Source of the DNA: Pomphorhynchus laevis
Taxonomy: Eukaryota; Acanthocephala; Palaeacanthocephala; Echinorhynchida; Pomphorhynchidae
Reading direction: 5' to 3'
Assembly (NCBI GenBank): GCA_012934845.2
Contig: WNNJ02000619.1
Location: forward strand, 1-64,000
DNA: 64,000 bases
Made by a program: the position numbers and the translations under genes. Each line of letters starts with the position of its first letter. Within the stretch, counting starts at the first letter, position 1. Positions 20,890 through 34,160 of the stretch are shown piece after piece. The notes beneath the pieces are model-generated. The model had not been told where the DNA came from, ran no database searches, and worked only from the letters and a program-made list of their open reading frames with translations.

Positions 20890-22030
20890 CGCCCTTTGAC
20901 CTTACTAATGCCGTGGCGTGTTTCTAACGGATTATGAACAATATAATTCGCGAGCAAAATCTAAAAGATACCTACTCATATCTTGATGATATTATTATAA
21001 CTGGCCTTACCATTGATGAAAATTTGAATAAATTCGTTACAGTTGTTGATAAACTTAATATTCAAATATCAAAACACAAATCAAAGTACGGGCAACATCA
21101 CATCAAGTTCTTAGGACATGTGATATCTAACAACGAAATTAAACCCGATCGAGATCGTATGCACGCATTACTGAATTTTCCGGATCCATCGTACACATCA
21201 GAGCTCAAACGTTTGCTGAGATTTTTATCCTATTATAGCAAATGGATTGCCCGATACTCTTAGCTTATTCGTCCGCTTATTGATTGTCCGCTTATTTCCG
21301 CGGAAACCGTCACTTCCCGGTTTCTGCGGTTGTTAACGAATGTATCAAAAAACTCAAGAACGAGTTTTGTGTAGCTTCTCTGAATCCTTACGATCCTCAA
21401 AAAAAATTCATAGTAAAAACAGATGCATCCGATAGATCTATTGGAGCAGTGCTTAGTCAGGAGGGAATACCAATAGAATTTTTTCGAAAACCTTAAGGAT
21501 GTAACAACAAATGTTACCATCAATTGAGAAAGAAGGTTTCAACTCTGGCGATAGTTGAAACCCTGCGGCGTTGACGTCATTACTCGCTACCTGCTTCAAG
21601 TTAATCACCGATCAACGTTCGGTGATGTTTATGCTTGATTGCAAACGAACAAATAAAATTAAAAACGAAAAATTTTCACGATGGCGTTTAGAGCTAGCTC
21701 CCTTCAGCTTTGACATTATTTATCGTACTGGGAATAAAAACGTTGCTGCTGATGCCAGGTCGCACTGTTATGCTGTACCCATAAACAAATTGGAACAATT
21801 GCATGATGTATTGTGTCATCCAGGCTAAACAAGAATGCTTCATTACATTCGTTCGAAACATCTACCATACTCTACCGGGGATGTCCGCAACGTCATTGCA
21901 AATTGTAAAATATGTAAATTAATTAAACCTCGATTTTTTCCGAAACCGATCCTCGACCCAACAAGGCTTTGGTCAACAGTTGGATAAGACATGCGGTTAA
22001 ATGGACAATATTAGAAAACTTTATCCTTGG
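20890..22030 (+). mobile_element. Ty3/gypsy-like LTR retrotransposon fossil (RT, RNase H, start of integrase)
   Basis: The order is an RT part with the SYLDDIIITG catalytic box and the connection (FLGHVISNNEIKPDRDR), then RNase H (KTDASDRSIGAVLSQ, YRTGNKNVAADA), then the zinc-binding start of an integrase (CHPG...LPYSTGDVRNV). The last part resembles the integrase at 1.2 kb (LPYSTEDVRYV), so both belong to one group. No LTRs are visible and the copy has several breaks; it looks older than the 1-kb element. Confidence 0.8.
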
Positions 22031-22369
22031 ATTGCTCGTTAATGATATTTTGTTTTTTATGTGTTGTGTTGTATAATGAGGAGCACAAGAGCTTTTTACG
22101 GTCAAAGCTCTGAATACAACATAATAATCAAAACTAAATTAAAAATTAACAGAATATGATAATGTTGTATCAAGAATACATAGTTTCAGTATTTGTGACT
22201 GAAATTATATTACCGGGCAAACAAAGTCCACAGGTCAATAATATCTTGTCAGTAGAACAAATTGTAGTCTATTTTGTATATTATACCATATAATATACAT
22301 AAAAATAAAGATAAATAATAAATAATTATATAAGATTTTATACAATTTATATTTATATTAAATTATAAT

Positions 22370-22560
22370 TTAGAAATCAAATTTAAAATAAAAGTCAATT
22401 GTTATTATTTGACTAATAAATAACAGACGATGTATCAGAATAAGAAGTCATCATGATGAACTGCTGTGCTATCAGGTTTTGGCCCCCATTATTCGAACAT
22501 AACATCGGTGCCAAATACGTGCTAATGACGTATTTCCTCTGATAAAATTTGAGTATATGA
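22370..22560 (-). repeat. Naiad-type tail, diverged copy
   Basis: The minus-strand tail has the conserved hairpin AAATACGT-loop-ACGTATTT and the GAAACC-like, CTGATAG and ATGATGA pieces. Relative to the 38.9 kb tail the hairpin carries a paired change (A-U to G-C). Confidence 0.7.
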
Positions 22561-22714
22561 ACCATTAGATAATCAAGATTTTAAAGTCACATTACATGGA
22601 AAATCATTATTTTATGAAATATATGATCGCTCATATTATTGACAACTAACATTATTATATATTTATATATTTATTATATAAATATATATAATTATATAGT
22701 ATTACATATTATAT

Positions 22715-22935
22715 AAAGATTAGATGTCATAAGGAGAAACTGTTATGTTATCAGGTTTCGGCATCTATTTATCGACCCAACATAGCAGCGAGGCCAAATA
22801 CGCGCTAATGACGTATTTCTTCTGATGAAATTTGATTATTTAGGGTACCTTATTTTAATACAAATCATATTGTTTATTATACATCCATAAAATTTTTCGC
22901 TTAATAGTTTAAATAATTTTTTTAATATTTTTTGT
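22715..22935 (-). repeat. Naiad-type tail, second diverged copy
   Basis: Another tail, with the TTGGCCTCGCTGCTATGTTG and GCCGAAACC pieces on the minus strand and a short remnant of the protein end near 22870-22930. A further tail end (AACTGAGTTTACGTATTTT) lies at 23105-23140. Confidence 0.7.
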
Positions 22936-23235
22936 TTTCTTTTATTTTGTGAAATTATAAGAAAATGAAAACATTTATTTACATTCATTCGAAATAAAAA
23001 CTAAAAAATCCATATAACTTGCTTGAAAATTAGCAGAAAATTGTGACAGAGGTCATATTAGCGGGATAACAAAATCCACAGGTCAATACTAATTTGTCAA
23101 TAGAACATATTAGATAAGATAACTGAGTTTACGTATTTTATAAGATATATACATAAAAATAAAGATAAATAATAAATATTATTTTAGATTTTATGTAATT
23201 TTTATCTATATTCATGATAATTTAATAATATTAAA

Positions 23236-23700
23236 TTATTAAATTATTATTAAATTATTAAATTATTTAGTCAAACTTCTATCTTTAAAACACACATAAA
23301 CTCAAATACAAGTCGTAAAGATATTTAATGCTACAGTACCTGGAACCATCAGAAGGAGAAGTTTGCCTGCTGGAAGGATAGAACCTTGGTAGCATAGGCC
23401 TTGTCAAAGTTTCAGAGGAGTCACTATCCTTACATAATTATGGAGCCACTTAATCTCCCCAACCAATCCCGTCTTGGTGTGACTTCAGGAGTAGGGATCT
23501 ATCTGTCACAGATATCCTTAACTGCTGTGGGCCACTTTCGGGCACCTCTAGATCCCCCGCGCCACTCTCCACTCGGGTCTGCCAGCCTTTGACAAACATC
23601 AAAGAAAGGAGGTCGCCATCACAATGCCATTACTCTCCTCCTCCGATATTGCTGACATAAATATTAGCTACGTGTGTTTTTACCTAAAAAGAAATTGATT
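23236..23700. other. Unassigned; possible LINE 5' region
   Basis: From 23330 the base composition becomes markedly less AT-rich and non-coding-looking. It precedes LINE RT sequence on the same strand. No motif identifies it. Confidence 0.3.
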
Positions 23701-23709
23701 TAATGTCCT

Positions 23710-24800
23710 AAAGATCTACGGCACATTTTGATTCAAAACTCCCTCATTTCCATTTACGAAAAAGCACTTGCGCGTAGAATTCGCGACCATTTAAGTAGGC
23801 GTGACTTGATCCCTCCGAGTTTTCATGGGTTTGTCAAATGGCGCTCGGTACATTCAGCAATAGGTGAAGTGCATCAGTTTTGTTGGGATAACAGTCATCT
23901 ACTCGCTGTGCTGTTTTCCTCGACTTTTCTGTTGCATTTGACCTCATCTCCATTCCATTCATTATATCCTCCCTCAGGTCTCTCGGGTCGCCTGCAAAAA
24001 TTGTTAACAGGGTGGGGATATTGCTGTACACTAAGCGGTTATACTATGAAGACGATTCTGATGCACGTCAGTTCTACCCTATTACGGGTGTGGCCCAAGG
24101 CTCCCCACTTTCTCCTATCTTATATCTTGCTGCCTCCATTGTGCTATTCAAGAATTTTAAACGTGATCAACATCTTGGGATATATACTGATGATACCGCA
24201 GTCCTGTTCTCTGGTCGCAGATGCAAAGATGTAGTTTCGGACATCATCCGCTTCTATTTAAGATTAACAGTCCAGCTGACCTTATTCTATCCTATTTTAA
24301 ACTCCTCCAAATTGCAGGTGCTTGTCTTTCATGCCCCCTACGACAAAGAGAAAATTTAAGAGACTTGCACTCTCAGCTCTATTTTCCATATTGACAAATC
24401 AGCCACTCCCCACCTTCACAAGTCGAGTTTAATACCTGGGGTTCACTGTTACGGTGAACTTGTCTGCGAAAGCTGACATGGATAGACTCAAACGTATACT
24501 GAAGAAAGCTAGATGGGCCCAGAAAAGAGCTCATCATCTGTCTTTGAATGGGAAAACCCAAGTGCGCCTTTGGGGTACTTAGGCTATCTTGGGATTAGTC
24601 TTCTTTTCAAGAGTACCCCATAGAAGATTAAGGTTTCTCAAGCTCATCATCTCGCGATTACGGAGCATAGTCTGCCTCGTTTGGAATCTTCGGGATGGGG
24701 TGAAAAACCCCTGGTGGTTCAGTCGGAGAGCGGCGTGTTGATTGGCTGGAGGGCTCAGATCCCGCTGGACCTGTGGCTGGCCGCAACCAAGTTATAGAGG
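23710..24800 (+). mobile_element. Jockey-like LINE, RT fragment, broken
   Basis: RT pieces in two frames: SIYEKALARRIRDHL and PSFHGFVKWRSVHSAI (fingers), then GVAQGSPLSPILYLAAS and the catalytic YTDDTAVLFSGR. A C-terminal YLGFTVTVNLSAKADMDRLK follows near 24.43 kb. GV.QGSPLSP with TDD is typical of the Jockey/I group. At least two frame breaks are present. Confidence 0.65.
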
Positions 24801-24959
24801 CGAACGAATTTTTCACGAATGTCTGTTTTCGATTGGTTTCTCTTCATGTTTCGTTTTTTATTATTTTTATCAGTTGTTATTTATTAAGATAACCTTTATT
24901 ATTTGAACGAAATTTAATGACAATTTATTTTTTCGCTATTAAGTAAATCAAAATAACTT

Positions 24960-25520
24960 AATTACGCAAGATCTTATTCGCAATCTTATAGCGGAAGAGT
25001 TCCCTGATGTTTGTAAGGATGTAACGATTAAGCCGCAACTACGACCAATTTCTGACGCTTGACCGTTTTTGACGACGACCACATGCAGGGAGGAACAAGC
25101 ACGATCTGACATTAGCTTTACGCGCTACTTGGACTGTAATGGTGCCCTCCGAGTATACGCGTATATCCTTTTGGATATACACGTATACAATCATTTGGCA
25201 CCATCGTATATAATGAAAGGCCCAACAAGAAGCCACACATATCACGAGCAGAGAAAATACGCAAAATATGGACAGAGAATTGTGGAAAGCGAAAATACCA
25301 TATTTGTACCGGTGACGTTCTCGAGCGCAGGTGGAATTGGACCAGAAGCAGACAAATTACTGAAATTTATAGCAAGAAAGAAGGCGGACGTAGAGTCTCG
25401 AGCTATCCACGAGAAATACGACAACTGCGCGCGAAGGTGGGCATTACACTAGCGTCCCTAAGATCATTGTGCATTCTCGCTACAAGGCATCGACTCCAGT
25501 ACCAATTTTGATTTGGGCAC
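24960..25520 (+). mobile_element. Restriction-like-endonuclease LINE, C-terminal fragment
   Basis: The frame 25069-25452 aligns with the C-terminus of the minus-strand element at 30.0-30.5 kb: HLAPSYIMKG against FAPSNARRHM, then TYHEQRKYAKYGQRIVES against TYHEERKISKYEEQI, then PVTFSSAGGIGPEADKLLK against PFIMSVVEGLRN. This is the nuclease end of R2/NeSL-type LINEs. A 16-bp foldback (25153-25188) is inserted just before the HVYNHLAPS block. Confidence 0.65.
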
Positions 25521-25726
25521 AGTTCGGCTGCGATTGCGAATAGTGAGTCCAGCTGATTAATAAGAATATTGAGAACAAAATATGACTACTAATTGGCTCA
25601 TTTGCCGGAGCCAAATTTTGTAATTATTACAAAAATAAAAATTATATTATATTAAAGATAATAATATTATATTAAAAGAATATTAAAAAATTATTATTAT
25701 TTTAAAAAATTATTTATTTATAAACA

Positions 25727-27610
25727 TCATGGCGTAAATTTTAAATGACGCGACTGCTCCGTGCAGAGGGGTTTTAACAACCACCTCGAGTGAAGCAGTA
25801 AAATGTCGAGGATAGAATTTGTAGATGTGTAATGAAAGGTAGGGGTCGGTGGTTTGTGAATAAGATAACAATTCCTAGCTCTGCAAAGTGCTGCGTTGAT
25901 CCAACGACCAGTTATGTCGTTGAAATCCCCAAGTATCATGTCATAGCCGCTGTCAATAATACTATCCAGAAGGTCACGGTTCTTGTGAATCTCCCCTGGA
26001 CGGATGTAGACATTGGCTAGGCTGAGGCGTTTACCATTCTTACAGAGTGAAACTACTAAACAAGACATGGCTGGACATGAGTAGTTTAATAGGAGGGAGG
26101 ACCTTAAGGAGCACTTAACTAAGGTCAAGAGTCCTTGAGATGAAGATGAATGAGGTGAGATTATGTACGGAGTATAGTGGGAACAAATGTGCGTTGAAAT
26201 AAATCGATTATTGTTCTGGAGAGACGGATAGACCGCGTCTCCTAAAGAACTATAACATCTACATCTCTACCGGATAGAAGTCTAAGGTCAGAAGCACCTC
26301 CCAAATTCCACTGAAGGGTATTCAGTGAAAAAGGCTCACGAGTACTCTGCATTGTGATCGATTATTGGATAGGGAATAGCCTACCTATGCGGAGCTAGGT
26401 GCAGGAAGGCTACCCTTCCCATCACAAGCTCCACTAGGGGTAGGTACTTGCCCCTGGGCAATTTTATCTTCATTTCCCCTGCGTTCCTGCATTAGTTTTC
26501 CAATCTTGATGGGAGGAACGGCGTGAGCCGATGCCCATCCCCTTTTGTTTGAAACTTAAACCGTCGAAATTGACAATGGCTTGTTTGTGTATAAGGCCTA
26601 AAGAAGATGAGGAATTAGTTCTTTCATTTGTTTTTAAACGGGTGCGATGCGATCATCCACAATCTTTAATAGTTCAGTATCCCCCATACGGGGAGGCAGC
26701 AGCGGAAAACGAAGTAGAAACAGGCCTCGGCGATGGGCCTGAGTCTAAGAACTTTGCCTTGTACGCCTTAAAACATCCACACTTCCTTCCCCATGTAGGA
26801 TGGCTCCCATCACAGTTCGAGCAGGATGAGGAGTCTCGCAGGGATCACTAGCCTGAAGTGATGAACAATTGGAAAGACCACATTTTCCACAGGTTGGCGC
26901 CACACTGCAGCTGGCGGCCCAGTGCCCCCTCATTTGTGACATCGGCTGCAGTGTGGAAACGTAAACTCGTCCCTGTCAATCAGTGTAAAATTTAAATTAA
27001 AACCCATAAAAGGGTTGAATCGAGAATTTATTAAATTTCCCTTTGATCCACCAAGGCGGCACAAAAGCCGATGGAAATAAGGATTCATGATTTACTCACA
27101 ATAGATCTGAAGCTAGAAATCTTGTATGTTTGCTGAAGACTCAAAACATCCGCTTCATCTAGGTGACAGGGGAGGCCGGTAATCTTAACCGTCCCTAAGA
27201 TAGGTTTCTCGACGATTTCACCTAGATCAGATAGCTAGGCATGGAAAAACTTGACATATCGCTTGCCAAATCGGCCGATGTAAAAGAAACTTTTATTTGC
27301 ATTTCAAAAGCTTTACCGAGTGGAAGATCACTCTCTTTGACAATCTCTCATTAAATTTTCTAAGGAATGTGTTGTAGAGAAAATGCCTTTCCATAGGCTT
27401 CTTTATATTTATAATTATGAAATTCTTTAGTTTAGGGATGGGAGGAAGTACCTCTCCATTCCCTAACACAGAAACGTCAATAACTGCCTTTTGTATGGAA
27501 TATCAGAAGAAAATACCTTTAGACCAGAATTTCTAACAGAATCAGCATCCATTTTTGCACCAGAATTGAGATTGATTGATGTACCGCAAACAAGTTCACC
27601 GCGCATTTTG
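25727..27610 (-). mobile_element. Jockey-like LINE: ORF1 and endonuclease pieces
   Basis: On the minus strand ORF1 fragments come first (near 27200: VEKPILGTVKITGLPCHLDEADVL), then a zinc-knuckle region (26942-26745: GHWAASCSVAPTCGKCGLSNC). After a less coding-like interval comes an AP-endonuclease part (26128-25727: NVYIRPGEI, GYDMILGDFND, STNSILDILLLHSRW). ORF1 binds the element RNA and the endonuclease nicks the target. The RT is not attached; a Jockey-like RT on the opposite strand lies at 23.7 kb. Frames are broken in many places. Confidence 0.65.
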
Positions 27611-27618
27611 AAACAGGT

Positions 27619-29126
27619 TTGACGGATGTATCATTGTTAATTATCACTGAATGGTTGAAGATAATTCTAAACGGCATTTGTAGCAGGATAAGCAACGGCG
27701 GATATTCACAGGTTTCGAATAAAAGCGAAAGTGCAATTGGAAATTTAATGGTAAAATGTAATCTTCCAACGTATTTTCACCGAAAGATGAATGTAAATAT
27801 AGTAATAACGACATCCCATGTTAGTGAAATTTTATTTAAATTTAATGACCTCCCCCCAATAAAGAAGCTCTTTAACCTTGTCAAGATAAGCTTAGTTTTC
27901 ACAAAAAGTGAAGAACTTTTTCAAAAAAAAATTGAAGCCATTTGCGGGTCTGTGTACTTGTAGAACAGTCTACATCTCTGCCAGAAAGCATCCCGGCACA
28001 TTTCGAACATTATTTACCACCAACGAACAGGCACAAGAATTTGTTGGTAATTTTGGAAAGAACTTGCGCAACCTCGGCACAGTGAAACAAATAAATCCTG
28101 GTCAGTGTAAAGATTAACAATATAGTATCGCGCATGGACATAACCAATTTAAATAAACGCGAATTAGCATATGCACTAAAAATGTGCGATATATTAAAAG
28201 AAAGGACAGATCTACATTTCCTGTAGATTTCGCTACAGGTACGATATACAATGTCATAGTTCTGGCGTGGAATACGTTTAATCCATTCATGTGGACGAAC
28301 CTAACTTTGAAACACGTTTCGTCAAACGATGAGACCCATTGTCATTGCCAAAAATGTCACCAATGGTGACACTGGTGCTCCTCCTAGTGTCTCAAAACTA
28401 GATTCTCGACATGTAATGAATATGTGCATGAGGATAGTTGACACAAGGATCTAGATCCCACATATATCAATTGTGGGTTGCATCACCCGGCATTTTCAAA
28501 AAATGTAAGTTATTCAAGGATTACGAAAGCCGACACGAAGAAGTTTTTTGCAGCCCTGAGGACATTCTCCTAAGACATAGGGACATACATAGCAGGTCGT
28601 TAATCCTCCGTGCTGAATTCCTCTATTCGATGAAGAGGGAATTCGAGAAATACAAGTCCCTAATTAACTTGAGATTTACTGAACAAACAAGTACCTGGAA
28701 ACCTTGCTAATAAAAACGATTTAGGTGATGTTGACTCCGTCTTCTCTACCGATAGCACAAGTAACTTCAAATAAACTAACCTCTTCCGTCAACGGTACAA
28801 AGAATATAAAAATGTCGAAGAAAGAAGTGAAATGGAGAATGAGAGCTGATTCTCCATCCGCTAGCTGCACCAACGACAAAACTGGAGAGGTTAGCCGGCT
28901 TAATGTTGAGCTTAGCAAAGGAAAAGTAACATTCCTGCTGCTGAACGCAACTAGTTGGCCCGCTCTCCTTATCAGTAAACCAATGCAATGAGAAGTATTT
29001 AAGATCCGTTTTCACTGAACATTCGTGTTCAATGAAAAGTCAGTTTAATTCGAAAGGTGCTTCGACTCTTCGTCTTTTATATGGTTGAGATACTAATGTA
29101 ATAGTCATTCAGAAGACTAAATCGAT
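27619..29126. other. Unassigned stretch with short open frames
   Basis: Plus-strand frames at 27619-27963, 27908-28117, 28438-28710 and 28725-28991 have no family I recognise. The first pair overlap and may be one broken gene (KKLFNLVKISLVFTKSEELF, then TVYISARKHPGTF), perhaps a retroelement part. Foldbacks occur at 28615-28644, 28832-28857 and 29009-29038. Confidence 0.3.
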
Positions 29127-29340
29127 ATGGTCTCCCCACAACATTACCCAATTTATACCAAAGAATCTAATAACCCACTATACTTTGTATATAACCCCGC
29201 ATCACTATTTTTCATCTCAAGGTCATGTAACCCTTTAACTTCCTCCCTCTTACTTAATTACTCTTGTTCAACCCTGTTTTATTTAGCTATAACACTCTGT
29301 AATAACGGTAAACTCATAAACATAGCCTATATATAAGTTG
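29127..29340 (+). mobile_element. Jockey-like LINE endonuclease fragment
   Basis: SSLLLNYSCSTLFYLAITLC followed by NGKLINIAYI aligns with SLLLNYSCPAMSCLVVSLC and NGKRLSLANVYI of the copy at 26.0 kb. Only this part of the nuclease is present. Confidence 0.6.
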
Positions 29341-29412
29341 ATTGATCGAATATAGGTAAACTATTAATAAAGACCGACTTGAAGCAAATAATTTCTTAAG
29401 ACGTTTCGCTGG

Positions 29413-29778
29413 AGTAAAACGCTTAATTCCATGTACCCGTCAGGATTGAACGACGTGGTACAAGGAATTGGCAGAAGTGGTATAGTAAATAATAAACAAC
29501 TATATTACAATAATCCGGTTAAACGACAAACCAAGAAGTCATGACGATAAAAGAAATAAAGATAGACTAAAAATATAAAACTATGTGTATATATAGAAAT
29601 ATTAAAACAACTTTTAAGAGATAAGCTAAAAGATCTTTATGTAAATATAATACGTCTTTCTAAAGATATCATTTGCTCAATAAATCAAAGATTAATTAAA
29701 GATTATGATATGTAAAGTTGTATAATAGTCAGTTATTGTAATGTAAATTACTATAATCGGACAAGAAATTTTTTGTTG
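29413..29778 (+). mobile_element. Naiad-type PLE fragment (N-terminal region)
   Basis: Nucleotide match to 36598-36960, covering the end of the N-terminal GIY-YIG (KTLNSMYP.GLNDVVQ) and the spacer before the RT. It is diverged and non-coding. Confidence 0.75.
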
Positions 29779-29924
29779 AGAAAATAATTTATTACAAAAT
29801 TACAATCTATAGGTTGCCATCAAATGGGTCCTTAAACTAGATATCAATAATTTTTACATAGGTTATCTTCAGCGGTTATTCCTTCAAATTTATTTCTTCT
29901 TCGTTATCCGCTGTATTGGTTCAA

Positions 29925-32890
29925 CCGATTTCGCATTGACATCGATACCAGACGTGCCATTTTCCTTGACAAGCTGCATCTGAGAGAGTGGACGATTTCA
30001 GCGTAGATGTATGCTTCGGGAAGCATACATCTTAGCTATCATTTTTAGCACAATGTTTGTCACATTCCTTAGACCCTCGACTACGGACATGATAAATGGG
30101 TGAAAGTATGATCTTCCTATCGTGCTTATTTGTTCTTCATACTTGCTTATCTTTCTCTCTTCATGGTAAGTAAATGGGCATGTCATGTGACGTCGAGCAT
30201 TTGAAGGAGCAAAGCTGTTGAATACGCATATGTCCAAAAAGGACCGCTCCGTTACATGTCCAGAAAGTCCGTTGCACACTATATCAGCTCTTACGTTCTT
30301 GTCTCTGGTAGTTATCGTTGCTTCGAATAGTGTGGTCTCTGGGACATTCTGTAAGATTGGCTCAGAAATTACTCGGCGACATACTTTTAGAAGTTGACTC
30401 ATTAATTCATCTCTAATTGCATTATGTCGTTCAAAAGTCATTCCTCCAGTCTGACAAGACATTATTTGGGCTATTTCAGGACTTGCTCCACATTTACACC
30501 TCCCTTCCAGATTCAGAGTCTTCAAATCGTATCGAGTAATAATGGCGTCCTGGAACTCTTGACTATTGAGGAAAAAATTTTTGCCTCATGACTATTGTTG
30601 AGCCACGATGAAGCCCATATTTTGCTTTCATTTTCGAGAATCGTAGTGAGGTATCTTGTTTATGATTCTATAATGATCTCTCTCCGTTTAGTTTCTCATA
30701 TATTATTTTCAATTTTAATTTTTTAATATCTTTTTGTTGACTCTCTAATTCGTCACCGGTGACCTCATTCATTGCAGGTGCACAAATCCTTACTGAGTTG
30801 CAATATTCCATCCAGCTTTGTTTTGATGGGTTCCTAATTCCCAAACCTTCAAAGCGATTTTGAAGGGAAATGATTCTCTCTGACTCGATTTCACCTACAA
30901 CATAGCCAAGCATCTCAGGCAATACATCGTTGATCAGTTTTGCGTGTGCGGAATCGAACCATTCATCTTTCGTGTCCCAGGTTCGTTTGGTGTAAGATAA
31001 TTTTGATTAAATTGCTTTTATTTGGAGAGTATAGCCCGGGAATGCCTCTTGACGACTGACTTCTCGAAGTTTCGCTAACTGATTGTTCCATTTTTTAACC
31101 GCTTCTGAACATTTGGCATGTACGAACTCTGAGTTCCCAATGAAGCTGCCAAGATATCTAACACCATCTCTCTTTATTTAAACTCATTCTTGCGTGACAA
31201 CATCTGTGTCTTTTCGGGTAGATTTAAGCTAGTAAGTATTGTGCATTTTCGAGGATTGACGAAATATCCATAATAAGGTCTGCATTTTTGGAGTTCAATT
31301 CAAATTTTCTTAAGTTCCGCAATCGTACCTACACATCCCCCGTCATCGGCATACCAAACGTGTTTGGCTTCTGGGGCCACTCTTTGTAATCACTTTATCA
31401 AGGGGATTGATACGAGGGTAAACGCTGCCATCGAAAGGAGATCACCCTGTGTGAAACCCTCTGCTGAGTGTAGTGTATTCTCATTTACGATTAGATTAGA
31501 CGCTCGATTGTATATGTTTATCAAAATCACACGTAACGATGGGTATATATGTTTGATATTCTCGAGCGTAAGTTTCCTATTGATGTAGTTAAAAGCATTC
31601 TTAGCGTCAATCAGGAGCAAACAAGAGTCCGTTGAATTTTCAAACGCTTCTCGCATTGTATGAAACCCAACTTCTGTGCCACAGCGTTGACCCGCGCATA
31701 GCTGAAAGTTTCGGCAAATCGAGGTGATGTCTTTGGACACATGCTTAAGTATTACTCGCTATATTATTCTCCTTAAGATCTCTCCAATACCTATCGGCCG
31801 AACTCCCGGTTTCTTGTCAAGAGGAACAAGACGGCTGGTTGTGTATGCCTTAAGTCTAGCAGGGTCAATTTGTTCGGTAGATATTTTGATGGTAAACTCA
31901 CAGATTTAGGAGGCCAACTTGTTCGAAGCGTCCTCATGACTGGTCAGAAAGTTTCTCCAGCCGTCTGCGTCACCTCCAGATGGTCCCGCGGATTCTGTTG
32001 GGAGTCTCGCTGCATTGATCACGTCGACTGAAGTTAAGTCATGGAATCTTATTTCGTGATGTTCGACTATCCCTTCTTTATCATGGTGGAGTACGAATTT
32101 CTCATCTACCTGCTCAGAAGCAGGATGACGCGCTTTAAGAAGTGATAATACAGTTTGGTCGCCAATCATCTGTTAAAATTTCATGATCCCTTAATTACGC
32201 TCGGAATCCAGAGTTCGTGATGCTTTCCCTATTTTGCCATTTTTGACAAAGTTGATGACTTTTTTATCTTGCATTTCATGCTTCCAATTTCCAATTTCAT
32301 CAGTTGTTGTTTTGTCATCTGGGGATATTTTGCTTCAGACATGATTTTCCACAGCTCCTTATTTTTCCATAGTGTAATCCTGCGAGCCAATGCTTTCCTT
32401 ATGATATGGGTTTTGCGGCACGGAATCCGTTGTAGAATAAGCTTGCACATTACAACTGCCTGTTTTCCAGGGGATCATTGACAATTTGTTTATCCGTATT
32501 AAAATTCACGGGACATTCTGTTAGCATGTCCATAAATTCCTTGCTATCATTACAAATCGGTAAGTCAAACAGATTTGGAATCAAGTGTCGTACCTCAATA
32601 TAAATCGTGTTAATAGTATTGGTGCTATCCGGGTTTAATCTTGGTAAAAATTTAACCGTTTTTAATGATAAAAAATCTTTATGCTGCTGTGGATCGTCAT
32701 TAATGTCCTGTTGAAATATAGAGTCTGTCGGCAGAAGCAGCCTCACCTGGCTATCACTATGTGGAAGTACATCATATGGCTTCGTTGGCCTTTGAATATC
32801 ACCAATTTTGCGACTGCAGTTCGAAGCAGTACAATTCAACCACGAGCTGTTTAGCTTTAGCACAAGAGCATCGAATGCATTTGGCTGCAA
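29925..32890 (-). mobile_element. Restriction-like-endonuclease LINE (R2/NeSL-like), broken
   Basis: Minus strand, from 32.9 kb down: an N-terminal part (32890-32450) with no clear domain; a region leading into the RT (VDVINAARLPTESAGPSGGDADGW); RT box A LLIDAKNAFNYINRKL and box B EGFTQGDLLSMAAF (31740-31390), with a WYADDGGC-like catalytic box just after. Then comes the C-terminal zinc motif CKCG...CQTGGMTFERHNAIRDEL and the restriction-like nuclease (DKNVRADIVCN, RSFLDICVFNSFAPS, TYHEERK..KYE) ending near 30.0 kb. The domain order RT, zinc motif, nuclease and the absence of an AP endonuclease point to the R2-like group. Several frame breaks are present. Confidence 0.7.
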
Positions 32891-33039
32891 GAGTATTGCA
32901 ATTGCAACACTTGGTTATCGTCATTAAAACTCCTCGAGTCATTATATGTTATTGTATCTTGGTTATTGTAACTGTAATTATCTTGGACACAACTTTTTGT
33001 ATGTTATTTTATCTTGTATTTTATTATTGTAAGTAGTTT

Positions 33040-33363
33040 TCAAGAATATTTAAACCTTAAATGATTTAATTATTGACGCATTTCGACAGAAACAACATGT
33101 TGAGATTTTGAAGTAATTACTTTTCCTTTCTGCTTGAATAGTGCGTCGAAGCGAGTAAATGAATTCTGTATTTTATTAGAATATGAAATAGGATTACATT
33201 TAGACTTAATTTAATTTCAAATCGTTGATAACAAAATATCAAAGAACACATTCTTGAATATGAAGTTGGGATTCTTTCATTTTAAAAGTTTTGAACTTAG
33301 GCTTTTTAGTAATATGTCTTAATAATATACATCAATATTGTCTTTACATCAATTTTAGTAATA
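33040..33363. other. No recognisable gene
   Basis: AT-rich filler between the R2-like LINE and a Naiad tail. Confidence 0.5.
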
Positions 33364-34160
33364 AATCAAATTAGCTGAGTCTACGTATTTAATTATAAAA
33401 TAAACAAAACATAATAATGCTAAATCAAAATTTAATAATTAAATAATAAAATTAATAATTGTTTTTAGATTTTCTATAATTTAAATCAAGTTAAAATAAA
33501 AAATTGAAATTTAAAATAAACGTCATTTTTATGAATTGACTAATAAATAACAGACGTTGTATCAGAATAAGAATTAGAGGTCATCAGAAGGAACTGCTAT
33601 GCTATCAGGTTTCGGCCCTTAACTCCTCTACCCAACATAGCAGCGGGGCCAAATACATGCTAATGATGTATTTCCTCTGATAAAACTATCTAGTATCTTA
33701 TTCTAATACAAAGTATATTATTTATTATCCATCCATAAAAATTTGCCACTTAAGAGTTTAAATTTATTCTTTATATTATTGTGTTGATTTATATATTTTA
33801 CTATTTTCTGCTTGATGTTATTTTTATAGTAACCTAGTTTAAAATATGTATCTATTAAATTATTTAAATGATTTTGAAGAAAGCCAATATCATTACATAT
33901 TGTTGCAATTCTTAAAATTTCATTATTTAATGTATTATATTTTATATTATATGGTATGCATGAATGCTCATGCAAAAATATGTTTCTTGTAAATTTAAAT
34001 ATGTCATCTTTACGATATAAATTAATAGTAGTTTTAGTTAATGTTAATTTAATGTTCATATCTAGATATACACCTTCTTTATCATTAATATTGGTTTTGT
34101 TAAGAATAAGGCTTTCTGGATAAATGTGCTCACTAATTGAATAATATTTATGTACCATAA
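33364..34160 (-). mobile_element. Naiad-type PLE, 3' end copy
   Basis: The minus-strand frame 34158-33718 encodes the last 146 aa of the Naiad RT protein (YLDMNIKLTLTKTTINLY through GKFLWMDNK), nearly identical to the end of the 38.9-kb reading frame. The full ~350-bp tail follows, down to CAAATTAGCTGAGTCTACG. It is 5'-truncated at 34160 where AT-only sequence begins. Confidence 0.85.

Noticed and set aside
26531-26851. 106-aa plus-strand gene
   Set aside because: Overlaps on the opposite strand a zinc-knuckle ORF1 piece (CGKCGLSNC), which is a better explanation.
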